Assembly: GCA_037074765.1 (NCBI GenBank)
Contig: JBAMDO010000031.1
Location: forward strand, 1-64,000
Direction: 5' to 3'
Length of the DNA stretch: 64,000 nt
DNA from: Mansonella perstans
Taxonomy: Eukaryota > Nematoda > Chromadorea > Rhabditida > Onchocercidae
Shown: positions 35,801-48,900 of the stretch, piece by piece
Layout of the letters: each line of letters opens with the position of its first letter
How positions within the stretch are numbered: position 1 is the first letter of the stretch
Position numbers and translations under genes: made by a program
Notes under the pieces: generated by a model
Database searches by the model: none
The model's input: only the letters and a program-made list of their open reading frames with translations
Told to the model about the DNA's origin: nothing

Positions 35801-36951
35801 TTCAATTAATAAATGCTGATGAGAAGCGGATGCGAAGCACTAGAAGATACAGTAATTTAAAATAAAAAGCACAGAGTGTCTTGCTTACTTTCGGAGACTT
35901 TCATTGGTCAAATTCCTTTCACACCCTTAGAAACGCACAGCTCCAATTGGTTCGCACTTGCTCACTTAGCTTTTCACCAGTTCGTTTTTCGCTGGTATAG
36001 AGGTTTTTTTTTATGGTAATTAAATTTCTTTTTACCTTTAACTTAAATTCTCCTTTCGTTATTTGAATACATGTGTGAAATAATTCGGTTTGCAATGACT
36101 TCCAAATAAAAGTTAACTTGTGCAATTGTATCATGCGAACTTAGATCGTGAAATGAACTGAAAAACGATAATTTAGAAATATTTAGAAATGAAAATACAG
36201 ACATTTTTCATTGTTTAAGAGATTGTTATCTGAAGGAACTATCAAAATTACCATCATTTATATTACATTGGCTCCCGTGTCTCAGCCCTATTTGCCGGAT
36301 GAGGGAGGAAAAAGATGCGCTGTTCAACACCTCTTCGGTCAATTTTTTTGATATCAGTCTTTTTGTTCTTGCGACATTCAATTTCTTACCTTCTTTTAGT
36401 GACATTCTTTGTGCTCTTCCTTTACCGATCATATCTCTTAGTTAACGTATTTTCTCCACACTTTTCAAAAAGAGGACCAGTGACAGTTGCCTTCTCACAT
36501 TCCTATTTTATTATGTGATGGTTTTTAGTCTCCATGCAAATTTTCATTCTCATTTGAACTTTTTCATCGTTAAATTTGTGAGGTAAATCAGTTCAGACAA
36601 TGAGCACGGCTATGTATTGAACATGGTCATGAACAGTACGAACAATACTAGCCGCTAAGCGCTTCATTCTGCCCAGTGTGGAAGTTATTCGAGATATCTT
36701 ATGTACTAATAAAAATCATTAAGCTGTTCAAATTGAAGTCTTCATTTTTATAAAGTTGGAATAAAATACATGGAATAAAATAGGGAATGAAAACAAGCTA
36801 AACTGAAAACGGAGACTAAAAAATAAACAACGTCGATGAAACATACATGTAAATTGTCGAGGAACAATCAGGAATTGAAATTGCACATGTCTGTTATTTT
36901 GAAAATGATTTGATGACATCCATATATAACGATTTCAAATCAATATTTCAG
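32830..36951. other. Long intron or promoter region upstream of the fasn-1 ketosynthase exons
   Basis: About 4.1 kb without a supported exon. ORFs at 33212-33472 (+), 33665-33946 (-) and 36226-36432 (-) lack splice or family support. Purine-rich tracts occur at about 34765-34800 and 35490-35590. It is intron 1 if the exon at 32647 is real, otherwise 5' flanking DNA. Confidence 0.4.
35474..35498 (+). promoter_or_regulatory. G-quadruplex motif
   Basis: Four G-runs of at least three, separated by loops of 5, 5 and 1 bases (GGG, TTTCT, GGG, TGCCT, GGG, A, GGGGG), fit the canonical quadruplex pattern. It sits in a locally G-rich patch (to about 35600) of an otherwise AT-rich region, 1.45 kb before the fasn-1 ketosynthase exon. 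Confidence 0.5.
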
Positions 36952-39900
36952 TCAAACGGAAGCATGAATTCATCGGGTGAAGTGCCGTTTTGGCGAGATC
37001 AGGAAGAAATTGTCATCACCGGCATTTCTGGGCGTTTTCCACGCTGTGAAAATGTTCAGGAATTTGGTGACTTGTTGTTGGCTGGTGAAGATCTTGTCAC
37101 CGAAGATAGCTTGCGCTGGCCACCTGGTGCTTACATATTTTTATTATAACATTTGTTTCTTTAACAGGAGTATAAGCTTCACAATCAACTGGTTTCTTAT
37201 TACTGAAATAAAATGGCACTGCGTAATTCTTTTATTTTCAGGAGTCTTCGATTTACCAAAGCGCCATGGAAAACTGAAAGATTTAAAAAAATTTGATGCG
37301 CAGTATTTTGGAGTTACACCGAAGCAGGTGCAGAATTTAGCATATTCGGACAAAAAACAGCTTAATTCAATTGAGGACGTAATATAAATAGAATAATGTC
37401 TGCCTTCAAATTACTACTATTGTTCATTGCTCCTGGTTTATTTTTCTTGTCGTTTTACCGATATTTTGCAAATTCTTTTCGAAAGGACTAAATTTTAACT
37501 GGTTTAGGCTAATTATTTGGATCCTCAAGTACGAAAATTGTTGGAAGTAACTCTGGAGGCCATCATCGACGCTGGTGAGTGAAATAGGTCTTGATTATCT
37601 CTCATTTTGATCTTGATTTTATTATTGATTATTTGTTTCGGTTCATGTTAAAAATGCTGCCACAGTTTTCCTCCTTTATCGACAGCATGTTGAAAACTGA
37701 ATGAACAGCTTTAGAAATGTTTTTTCATTTCTATTCCTTCGAATTAAATATAGCTTTTTTGTTACTTGAATTTTGAAAGCCATCGATAAGGAAGTAAGGA
37801 GACTGAAATGTGAGTAATTCAGTAAATTGGACAGTTTGAAAATCGAGACGAATTTTAAATAACTATAAAATTGCTAGATTAGGAATAAAAAGCAGCAAAC
37901 AGCGCCCCTATATTTTCCTGGCTCATTACAATCGCTGTTGATCACCGTCACTATCACCATTATAGTAGGTAAATCAGCCTATATGTTCTTCTCAATTTTT
38001 ATCCGGAAAGAAAAATTAAATTATTTGATCTTTCATCATTTCTACTCATAGTTTCTTATAGCATAATAGTTATATTGCATTTTTATAAAGAACAAAGAAA
38101 AAATTTGACAAGAAAAAGTTTGAAAAGGTATGCGAAAATTGCTTGGTACTTTTTCAACTTTGCATTGGTAATGACTAAAAATTGACAGGTTAGGTGCCTT
38201 CATTCAGCGGTCTTTAATTTCGAAATCTCAACCTTTCTCCCACCATCAATTCTTTAGTACATTAAGACGTCATAATGACGCATTCCTGTCTCTTCCTTCT
38301 CACATGGCGTTCTGATGTTGGACCATAGATCGTTATGGATTGTTGCAAGCAGGTTGGAACAGCATGGAAGAGCCATCTTACATGTTTGATTACAAATGAG
38401 TAATACTTGAAACAGTGCACAAAATGAGATAAAAATGCATTAATGAATATAAATTGTTAAAAGCTGGTTTTTTTGAGATTCTTCAGGTATGATTAATGCC
38501 TTGACAAGAAGTGGACGATGTTTTGATTTTGTTTTGGAAAAACTTAAACAGATCACTCGCCTGCTTAAAGTCAAAGATCAGATGATATAGACTCATTGCC
38601 CTGATTTTCAGACATCCTTCCAGGACGATACTATTTCTTACTAGTGGCGCATAAATGCGTTTTGCATGAGCTATGTTTGAGACAGTTTTCCCTCAAATTG
38701 CGTTGACAAACGGAATTGATTTATGTCCAATCATCGATCGATATTTAATGCATTTAATGGATGTCGAGGTTCAGGCCTTGCTCTCCTTTACATTTAGTGC
38801 ACATCATAGTTTTTTGATTGTTGAGCCATTTGTTAGCATCAAATGGTGGAGGAAACTTGTATTATTCGTAAATTAAATTCCAATTACTTTCCTTGGAGTG
38901 AGGGTAAAATTTGTTATACAGCCTTGACTTCTTTCTCTTCGTCTCTTGAAAAACAAAAATGTGATCCTATTACACAATTAGGACAAAGTACCACCAAGCT
39001 GTCGACATGTAATTTTAAAAAGGAATAGATGTTGTGTCCTTAGCAAAAAAGAGGCTTTATTTAAAATATAAATTTTGAGGTTATTTTCTTGCATAAAATA
39101 ATGATAATATTGAGCACTAATTTATGCATAGTAGGATGATCATCGGAAATTGCACTGTTTTATCGAATATCAGATTGTTTTTTCCAAGAGATGGGCTGGA
39201 TATTTGAGTCATCAATGTCATTCTTTAAGTTCACTTAAATTCAGATTTCGATTTTGTCAGATGGATGTGAAAATTTAGGCTTCTATTCTCTTTTGCATCA
39301 TAGATTTTTTAATTGCCGGTTTTTATCCTCAAGAAAACGTATTTATTAAAGCTAAGATTCTGAAATGACCATCATTAACGCTTAAAGGAGGGAGAATGTA
39401 AGATTTTAATGCTTAAGGGAAGACGACATATTTAAAAGATCTCTTTTTTTTCGCTTCCCTTGCTTTCTGCTAATGAAAAAGGAGGCTAGGTTCCTTATTC
39501 ATGTTAGTAAGTTTGCATATTTTTTGATTAGCAATATATACTCATCTTCACTTTTTTGCTTCACTGTTTAGGCACAGATCAATGAAAGTTGATAAACGTT
39601 AAGGACGGCCGTAATTGCGTCCTACCGCAAGAGATCCATCTCATCTCATTTCTGGATGATACTTGGGGTTAAATATACACCAGTGTATGACAAATACGGC
39701 AGCATTCCACCAACTCATTTCATCCGTAATATCTGCCTACAGTAACTCAAAGATTAAGGATCACTCCAAATTGGATATGCACTGAAAAGCGATTCAGGAA
39801 AGTGAAGCTGAAGGGGTAAAAAGTTGTGAGAGATAAAAAAGTAAAGCATGGTTATTGGTACCTTATCAAAACATAGTAATTTAGTGCATTCAGGTTTAAA

Positions 39901-42900
39901 TCCAACTGAACTTCGTGGTTCAAGGACAGGTGTCTTTGTGGGTTGTTCAGCTTCCGAGACTGGTGGAATGTTAACTCAAGACCCAGAAACCGTCACTGGA
40001 TATACACTGACAGGATGTGTACGCTCAATGTTTAGCAACCGCCTTAGTTTTACGTTCGATTTGAGAGGTTGTCAAATCTCATTTGATTTTTTCTTAAGTT
40101 TTCTAAAATAGCTAAATGGTATTTAATTTCTCAGATACTTTTCTAACAGAGGAATCTGCCACATTGTTTTATCTCTATAGCAAATAAAAGGACATGTGAT
40201 TTAGATACAAAAGCCTGGAAATCGGAAGTTAGTAAGCTAGTTTAAAGTCAAAATCTGCAATCTAGACGTGTCACTATCGTGCTTTGACCACATAATCTAC
40301 TTGAAGAACATTCGAAAGAATGTATCGCATCATACAAATGAATCGTGAGTTTTATGCAAATTAATGTTGCTTAGGACCGTCTTTCTCTGTGGATACGGCT
40401 TGTTCTTCATCTTTATGCGCGCTGCAGCTAGCGGTCGACGCAATACGACAGGAACAATGTGATGCGGCAATTGTCGCTGGCGCTCATCTAACTTTAACAC
40501 CTACAGCAGCTTTACAGTTCCTTCGACTTGGCATGCTTTCCGATAAAGGAAGCTGCCGTTCGTTCGATGCTTCGGGTATCCATTTAGTTTTGCAATATAT
40601 CGTACAAAATTCAAAATCCCGAAACAATGAAAAGAAATCAAAACATCCGGAACTGCATGAATCCAAAAAGTAATGTAATTCCGTGAGTTCTGAAAAAAAA
40701 CTGATCATTGTTTTTATAGCATATTTCGCATTTTGAAACTATTGCATTTTAAAACGATTTTAAATACTTGTTTTGTTTTGAGGTGATGGGTATTGTCGCA
40801 CGGAAGCTATTGCTGCAATATTGCTTCAGAGGCAGTCGGCAGCCAGACGAATTTATGCTACCGTAGTTCATGCAAAGAGTAATACTGACGGTTACAAAGA
40901 GCAGGTGTCCACAGATTCTGAATTTATACGCAAAGACTTCCATTTCGAAACAATCTATGATTTTTCTGAACTTCAGTTTTGCGGAATCATCTTAATATAG
41001 ATCGACAAATTTTAGGGCATTACCTTCCCATCAGGCGAACGACAGGCAGCATTATTAGAAGAAGTATATCGTGAAGCTGGAGTTGATCCTAATTCAGTAA
41101 CTTACGTAGAAAGTCATGGAACGGGTACAAAAGTTGGTGACCCTCAAGAAGCGAATGCAATATGCCAAGTTTTTTGCCAGAACCGGTAAGCTCATAAAGC
41201 TGTGGTTTTTTTTTAAAAACAGTATCTAATTTTCAATTTGAAAAAATTTTTAGGAATTCTGCACTTCTTATCGGTTCAGTTAAATCAAACATGGGTCATG
41301 CAGAGCCGGCATCTGGTCTATGTTCAATTGCAAAAGTTCTAGTAGCAATGGAACGCGGTTTCATACCACCAAACTTGCATTATAATGAGCCTAATCCATA
41401 TATTCCTGGTCTCCTTGATGGTCGATTAAAGGTTTCTATATAAATTTTTTGCAGTTTAACATAATTTTTGTATTACATATTCACTGGGAAATTCATTCAC
41501 ATGTTTATTATATTTCATTATTGCTTAGGTTCTTTTTCTGTTGTATTACCATAGTTAATTTTTAGGTCGTTACTGAAAAGACGCCATTTCAACGCGGTTT
41601 TATTGGTATCAATTCGTTTGGTTTTGGTGGGAGTAACACTCACATCATACTTCGTCCAGCAAACCACGCAGAACGTAAACCAGCACCAGCAACGTTTATG
41701 AAAATCATTTCATATTCTGGAAGAACAGTAGAAGCAGTAAACAACATCTTCGATTGCGTTTTAGCCCATCCAGAAAATGCTTACTTACAGCAGCTACTGG
41801 CAAATCAGGCTAATTTGCCAGCCAAAGATACACCATATCGTGGTTACATGATTATTAATCGTGATAAAATCCCTTATCCAGCGGATGCAAAAAAAGATTC
41901 AGAACTGCCACCTCTTCGAGATGTGCAAAAAATAATGATCACTGAGCCAAAACAAATTTATTTCATTTACTCAGGTAATTCTACTTTGAACGAAATAATT
42001 AGCTCAGTTTATTTCTGTTTACAGATCATTCATATGATTTGAATATTTAATTTCACTTTTGATTTTTGTTTAGGTATGGGTAGTCAGTGGGCTGGTATGG
42101 TCAGACAGCTTATGTCAATACCTGCTTTTGATGAATCATTGAGAAGTTCTAGTGATGCTGTCGTCGATTTTGGTGTCAATGTTTACAAGATGCTACAGAG
42201 TGATGACCCAAGCTTTTATAAAAATAATACATTGAATTGTATGCTGGCAATCACTGCCATACAGGTAAGCAATTTTTTTTTTTTTTTTTTTCATATACTT
42301 TCATATACTGGTTATGATGTAATTTATTCCTGAAAATAGATAGTCAATGTCTTCAGCTTTTTTGACAAGTCGAATTTGGATATGGTAACTTTTAAAATTT
42401 TCTAACTTGAGCCAATTTTATATGAAAAATAAAAATTGAAGTTATTCATGCGTTTAAAACATCAGTGCAAATTGAATACAATTTCCAATTCTATTTTCAA
42501 ACAACAACTGCAAATTTTTTTTTAGATTGCCTTAACAGATGTATTGTTCCTACTTGGTGTTACGCCAGATGGAATAATTGGGCATTCGACTGGTGAAATG
42601 TGTTGTGGATATGCCGATGGTGGACTTACGCGTGAACAAACGATGCATTTGGCTTATCATCGAGGCCACACGATTATGAATGCAAACATCAAAGGTGCTA
42701 TGGCTGCCGTAGGTCTGTCATGGTGAGATTTCGGTTTTGGAATTTCATGACATGCTATAAATTTAGAGGCTTTTGAAAATTTGGCATTCTTGGTTCCTGA
42801 GAAGGTTGCAATTTGAATATTAATGAAAAAAGCATGACGAAATATTTTGTAATTCACATACTTACCTTGATGCTCTGTTTGATTTTTAACGGAGGAATAA

Positions 42901-45900
42901 TTCTCAGTCTATTAATATGAGAGGAATAATTCTCAGACTATTTTTTTTTTTTTTGTCTATTGATGTGAAAGTCAAACTTAAATTGTTTTGATTATTTCTT
43001 ATATAAAAGGTCTATGAATATAATAATTTTAAACGAAAGAACTGAAGAAATTTATTGTTTTCTGTCATTCTTATTTTAAATCGATGCATGTAAACTTTGG
43101 CGATTCCGTTCAATTACTTTCACGAAGTCATATGGAACAGAGGAATAATGGATATTTTGCAGAATGGAAGAACATTAATGATTATTTTTGGAGTTCATTA
43201 TCATATACAGTATATGCAACTAAAAACATTTTGATTCAGGGAGGAAGCCAAAAAACGATGTCCGGAAGGTGTCATTCCAGCCTGTCACAATGCTGCTGAT
43301 TCAGTAACAATTTCTGGCAATGCTGAAAAAATTGAAGAATTTGTTGAAGAGCTAAAAAAAGAAGATTTATTCGGAAAAATTATCGATTCATCGGGAATAC
43401 CGTTCCATTCACCAGCTATGCTTAAAGTAAAGTATTAGTTTACTGCAGTGTTGATATCTTTTCTGCAACCATCTAGCGGCATATTTCAAATGCAAGTGAT
43501 AGTTAAGGTTTCGATAGTCGAACATCTTCATACCGAACTTTAACATCGAAAAAGATGACTGTTCGCCATAAATTAATTGAATAGTACTAGACCGTTCCAA
43601 TCACCAGTTTAATCTGAGCAAGATTCTTCAAAGCAGATGTGGAATTTCTAAGCTTCATCGATCGGCTATGATGTAATGGTACATTGTTATTTCAAAGAAA
43701 TTTGATTGATTTCAGATTAAAGATAAAATGCTTAAAGCAATGCGTACAACCGTCCCAGATCCAAAACCTCGATCCTCTCGGTGGATTTCGACCTCAATTC
43801 CAGAAAGTAATTGGGAAAATGAATTGGCGCAAATGTGTTCAGCTGATTACCATACTAACAATGTTGTTACTCCAGTACTTTTCTATGAAGCACTTCAAAA
43901 AATACCAGCGAATGCAGTAACAATTGAAATCGCACCTCACTGCTTGATGCATGCAATTCTGCGTCGTTCCCTGCAGAAAACCTGCACTAATGTGGGTTTA
44001 ATAAATATGAAACACAAAGATCGCGAACTGGAATCATTTTTGCAGGTGAGAATTGTTGAACTCGTCTCGTCGAAAATAAGCTGCTGTATTTACTTGCTTA
44101 GAATATGAAAATGCCAGAAACAAAAGACATTATGTCAAACTACCGCAAACAGCTAACGGCAAAAAATTTTAATCGAATTCGATTTTACATATTTTTTCCA
44201 TAATGATTGCATCTGTTATTTCTAGAAGTATTTAGCACCATTACGCTTTAGGCTTTGGGAAAGATTTATCAGACAGGAATAACCATTCATCTCGAAGCCT
44301 TGTATCCAGCTATACAGTATCCCGTACCGATTGGTACACCCATGATATCTCCCATATGGCGCTGGGATCACAGTCAGGATTGGCCAGTTATCGACGGCAA
44401 AACGCTTTCGGCTGCAGGTGGCAGACAATTACCAACATCATACTGTTACACAATTGATCCGTTTGCACCTGACTCGAAGGTATATTATGTTATTTTGCGT
44501 CGAAGCTGTTCAGCAGTAATTATTGTTCCAAATAAAACACTCTGTGGAAAGTAAAAAAGGAGCGCAGAAAAAGAAGTATCGCAGAAAACACGTTTTATGA
44601 CTTACTATTAGCAGTTTAACAGAACGACAAAATAAACTAATAATGTCACTGTCAGATAAATGAAATGACCACTCTTGTCTTCCACTGATTTCTATTCACA
44701 GAGCTGTATCTGGTTAGTTTAGGAAACATTTTTGCTTGATCACATCATCGATGGCCGTGTATTGTATCCCTTCACTGGACATATGGTTTTGGCATGGAAG
44801 ACTATAGCAAAATTGAATGGTTTAGACTTTCTGAAAACGCCTGTCATTCTGGAAGAAATCCGAGTATATAGTGCAACAATCGTGACTAAACCAAGTCAGG
44901 GGTTTATCTTTGTTATTTCTAGATTAGCTGTTGGAATTATGTAGAAGTTTATCTTAGAATAGTGAGATAAGATATTAGCAATGGTGAAGAAGTTCTGATA
45001 TCGATCTATAATTTTATAAATAATCATTTTCAGTTCGTTTGGATGTCATTGTGACGCCAGGAAATGGATATTTCGAAATTTTGGACGGTGTTCAGCTAGC
45101 AGCATCCGGTTATATACGCATCGTCGATGAAGATGTGCCATTTTACTACAAAAATATTGATGAAATTCAAACGTCCCAAATTGCAGAACGTATCGAATTA
45201 GATACGGAAGATGCTTATAAGGAATTTCTACTTCGTGGATATGAGTATGGTCAAGCGTTTCGGTTTGTACTTGTCTTCATTTCATCCTCAGAATTGGATC
45301 GTACTTGACCATACTATCACTCAACACTGATTGTTTCCCAATAACGCTGTCGTGGCGGATATGACTTTGCATTAGTTTCCTTAAAAAATCAGTCGGGATT
45401 AGCTCTTGGTCGAAACTTTTGAGCTGTAGACCGTTCCAACATTTCATATAATTTCTATTTTCCCAATAGAAATTTCTGCTCAAATAGGTTATTTTATCAT
45501 AGCAGACTTTATGCAGATGAATGTGTAACTATGATTTTTTGACAGTTATAATGTTTGCAAGTACTTTGGGTAAAAAAATTTTTCTTAGTGGAATATATCG
45601 GGCATGCAACAGTGGAGAGCGCGGAATGCTTTACTGGACTGGCAACTGGGTAACGTTTCTCGACTCGCTTTTACAAACAGCTTTGCTTGCTGAACGAGCA
45701 GATAGTCTTCGTCTACCTACCCGAGTGCGTTACTTGCGAATTGATCCGGTGAAACACATGGAACATATCCAAGAAAAAGGTAGATTTTTCTTACTTTGAG
45801 AATTTTGCATAGAACTGTTGAGTGATTTTTCTCTAGTTATTTTTTACTCTGATTTGAATTAATTTTAGATGGCATCCAAGTAATTGAACTGCGTAATGAT

Positions 45901-48900
45901 GTATCGACTAATGGGTGCATTGCCGGTGGTGTTGAATGTTGTGATCTAACGGCACATACAGTGGCTCGTCGATTACAGTCCGCTGGACAGCTTTACTACG
46001 AAAAAATTTACTTCACCAAACATTTCGATCTTAAGTAAGTCATCTTAAGAAATCCAGAATGCAACAATCAAAGAGACAGTAGGAAAAAATATGCGGGAAG
46101 GATTCGTTTTGAAAAATACTGTTATTCAGAAATTGTTTGCTAGAACTACTGAGTGATTTTATTTGGCACATTTCCTGATGATGGCATGCAGCTCTAAAAT
46201 ACCAATACAAAATTTAAATAAAACTATTCACTGTGCATGTTTAATATGTTTTTAACTATGTAGAATTAAGCGTCAGTATTCCACTTCGGGAATCTTATCA
46301 GTTTTGGCAATGTTGATGGTTTTTATTTTCAGCGCCTTTGATGAATTTCCTCAGATTCGTGACGAACTGAATGCTTATCGAGATTTCCTCAGATCACTGC
46401 TGGCCAATGGCTTAGCAAAATGGGAAGCTAGTGAGTGTCTGAAGGATTTAACAAATGGTGCGCTCCTTTCGGACGCTGTTCGTAAATTTACAAAATTCAT
46501 GAATCCAGTTAGTGAAGCGGAACACAAACGATGGCTCGATGATTCGCAGTTTGTTCTTTCTCTTATTTTTCAATAAAGTTTGAGTGCAAAAAAGATGAAA
46601 AATCTCTCTTGTCGCTAATTGGAAATTCATGTTTGTTTCCATCCAGATCACCACTTGCAACAGTTTTTGATGAAATTTTCGCCATTGAAATTGGTGACAA
46701 TCCAAAAGATTTTGAAAAGAAAGTAGCAGAAAAAATGCAAAGTATGCTGAAAATCTTTAACGTGGATCGATTATGGGGTGCTGCTATTGTCCATGACAGG
46801 ATCTTGAAAACAACTCAGGTAATCATTCATTTGCAAATCCTTCGAAATTTAAACTCTGAATTATATTGTTAATGGAAAAACCGTGGATATGGAAACAGTG
46901 ACTGACTTCCTAATTTAAAACTTTTGTCTATCAATGTAATCTAAATATTATGCACGGAGCATCATTTCAGGATACATGCATCGAGAATTCAAGGGGACAC
47001 AACTCTAAAATTTGTGCACTTGAATTCAATTCAACCGAACAACTTAAATTTTGTGTCGACGCAGTAAACTCACACCCGCTTTTGGAAGTGGAATGGCTAT
47101 GTGTTGGACCCAAAGTAGATGATATGGATGAAAGTACTCTGTTACAGCTTGGTGTTCAAAAAATTACGGCTGTTTTAGATGACAAACAATTCACAGCAGT
47201 TGCTGAAATCAAAAACTGCGACATAATAATTTTGGACAAAATACTATCACGGTGAATTAAGTTTATAATGTTTTTTTCAATTTCTTAAAAATTTTTTGCT
47301 CAAAATTTCCTCTTTTGTACTGTATTCGCAAATATCACTGTTTTCACTGCTCTCTTCTGGAAAAGAATTTTTTTGGGGGGTGATGAACTTGAAGTGACAC
47401 GTATATCTTTGCAAATTTACAACTGCTGGATGGTGTGCTTAATTAACTTTGGAGTGTACTGGCCATATACATCCGAAAGTAGCACTTTAAATTATCAGAA
47501 AGTACTAAAAAATATGATTTGTTGAAAACGGAAAGTTTAGTGATGTCAAAACACTTTGCAGAGTTAATTGCAATAATTCTTATAATTAGTCAAAACGAAA
47601 ATATGAGTTTTCAGGAAGAAAGACGTAGTGCAGTATCTGTTGAGGTGTAAAGAAATGCTGCGTGATGATGGCTTCATCATTTTGGTTGAGACGACATCTG
47701 ATTACGAAATTGCTCTGGCAATCCAAGGTCTTAGTGCAGAAACGATAAATATAAGTGATTCTGGACGAATCTACGGTGCTTATTTTACACATGACCAGCT
47801 ACTGAAGTTGTTTGAAGAATGCGAGTTTCGTCTCTGTAATTATCAGGTGTCTTTTTTATATATTTTGAAGGACGTGGGATTTTCGATTAATGGAAAGTCA
47901 AAAACTTTAAACATTTGATCCTTATAGAGTGATCCTTCAATGATGACTACAATGTATGCTATTCGGAAAATTCCATCGCAAGCTAGAGAACCAATAGTGA
48001 TTGACGTAGATGATATTGAAGAATTTACCTGGATTGAACCACTGCAAAAAGCAATTGAAGAGCGTCTGAACGAGCCGGATTACAAGACTATTTGGCTTAC
48101 CAGTACAACTGTACGTAACAATGGTTTACTTGGACTTGCCCTTTGCTTCAAGTAAGTTTTCAATTATATAGTCATTTGCTGAAGCACGATAAAACGGTCT
48201 TGCTTGAGTAATCCTGAAAGTTTCACCAAGCAGTTGACACAGCTCAAAATTTTGCTGTTCAATGATATAAAAAATTATCCCTATAGTTTATGAATATAGT
48301 ATGAACTTAAAGCTCTGTAACGAATATGTAAAGTGGAAATGCGTAGGTTATCTGGTGAAGTGAGATAGCCTATTCTCTGTTCTATTCTTGAAAATTTAGA
48401 CTTTTAGTTAATTGCAAATAAAGGAAAAAAACTGAAAAAGTAAAGAAGAAACAAAAGCATAGAGAAATGACTGTTAGAAGGGTATATTATAAAATTAACG
48501 TTAAATTTTTTAGGAAATATTTAGCTCACTGTACCTTGAAGATTTATGAAATCAAAAGGCAAGTTTTGATGTTCCAGATGAACAACTCATTCCTAACCTA
48601 ATTCTTGCTTTAGTGCTGGCAATTATCAAAATTTTGGTTAGGACTAATGTGTTTCACTGCAAAAATATTCACTGTGAGGTGTTCATGTTTCAGTGAAGAA
48701 AATTTGAAATCAAATCGTTTTCGAACATTGATTGATATGAGTGTCAAGAAGCAAAATCGTACCGGTCCAGCTCAAATCGGGATGGAAAACGAATCTGTAA
48801 AACAGTTAGTGAAGCTTGATCTCCATGCTAACAACTACCGCGATGGTGTGTGGGGCTCCATGCGTCATTTTGTTGTTAAGGAAGGTAGATCTAGATTTAT

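Noticed and set aside
36226..36432. Basic 68-codon - strand ORF
   Set aside because: Lies in the long upstream region of fasn-1 on the other strand, without partner exons or similarity.
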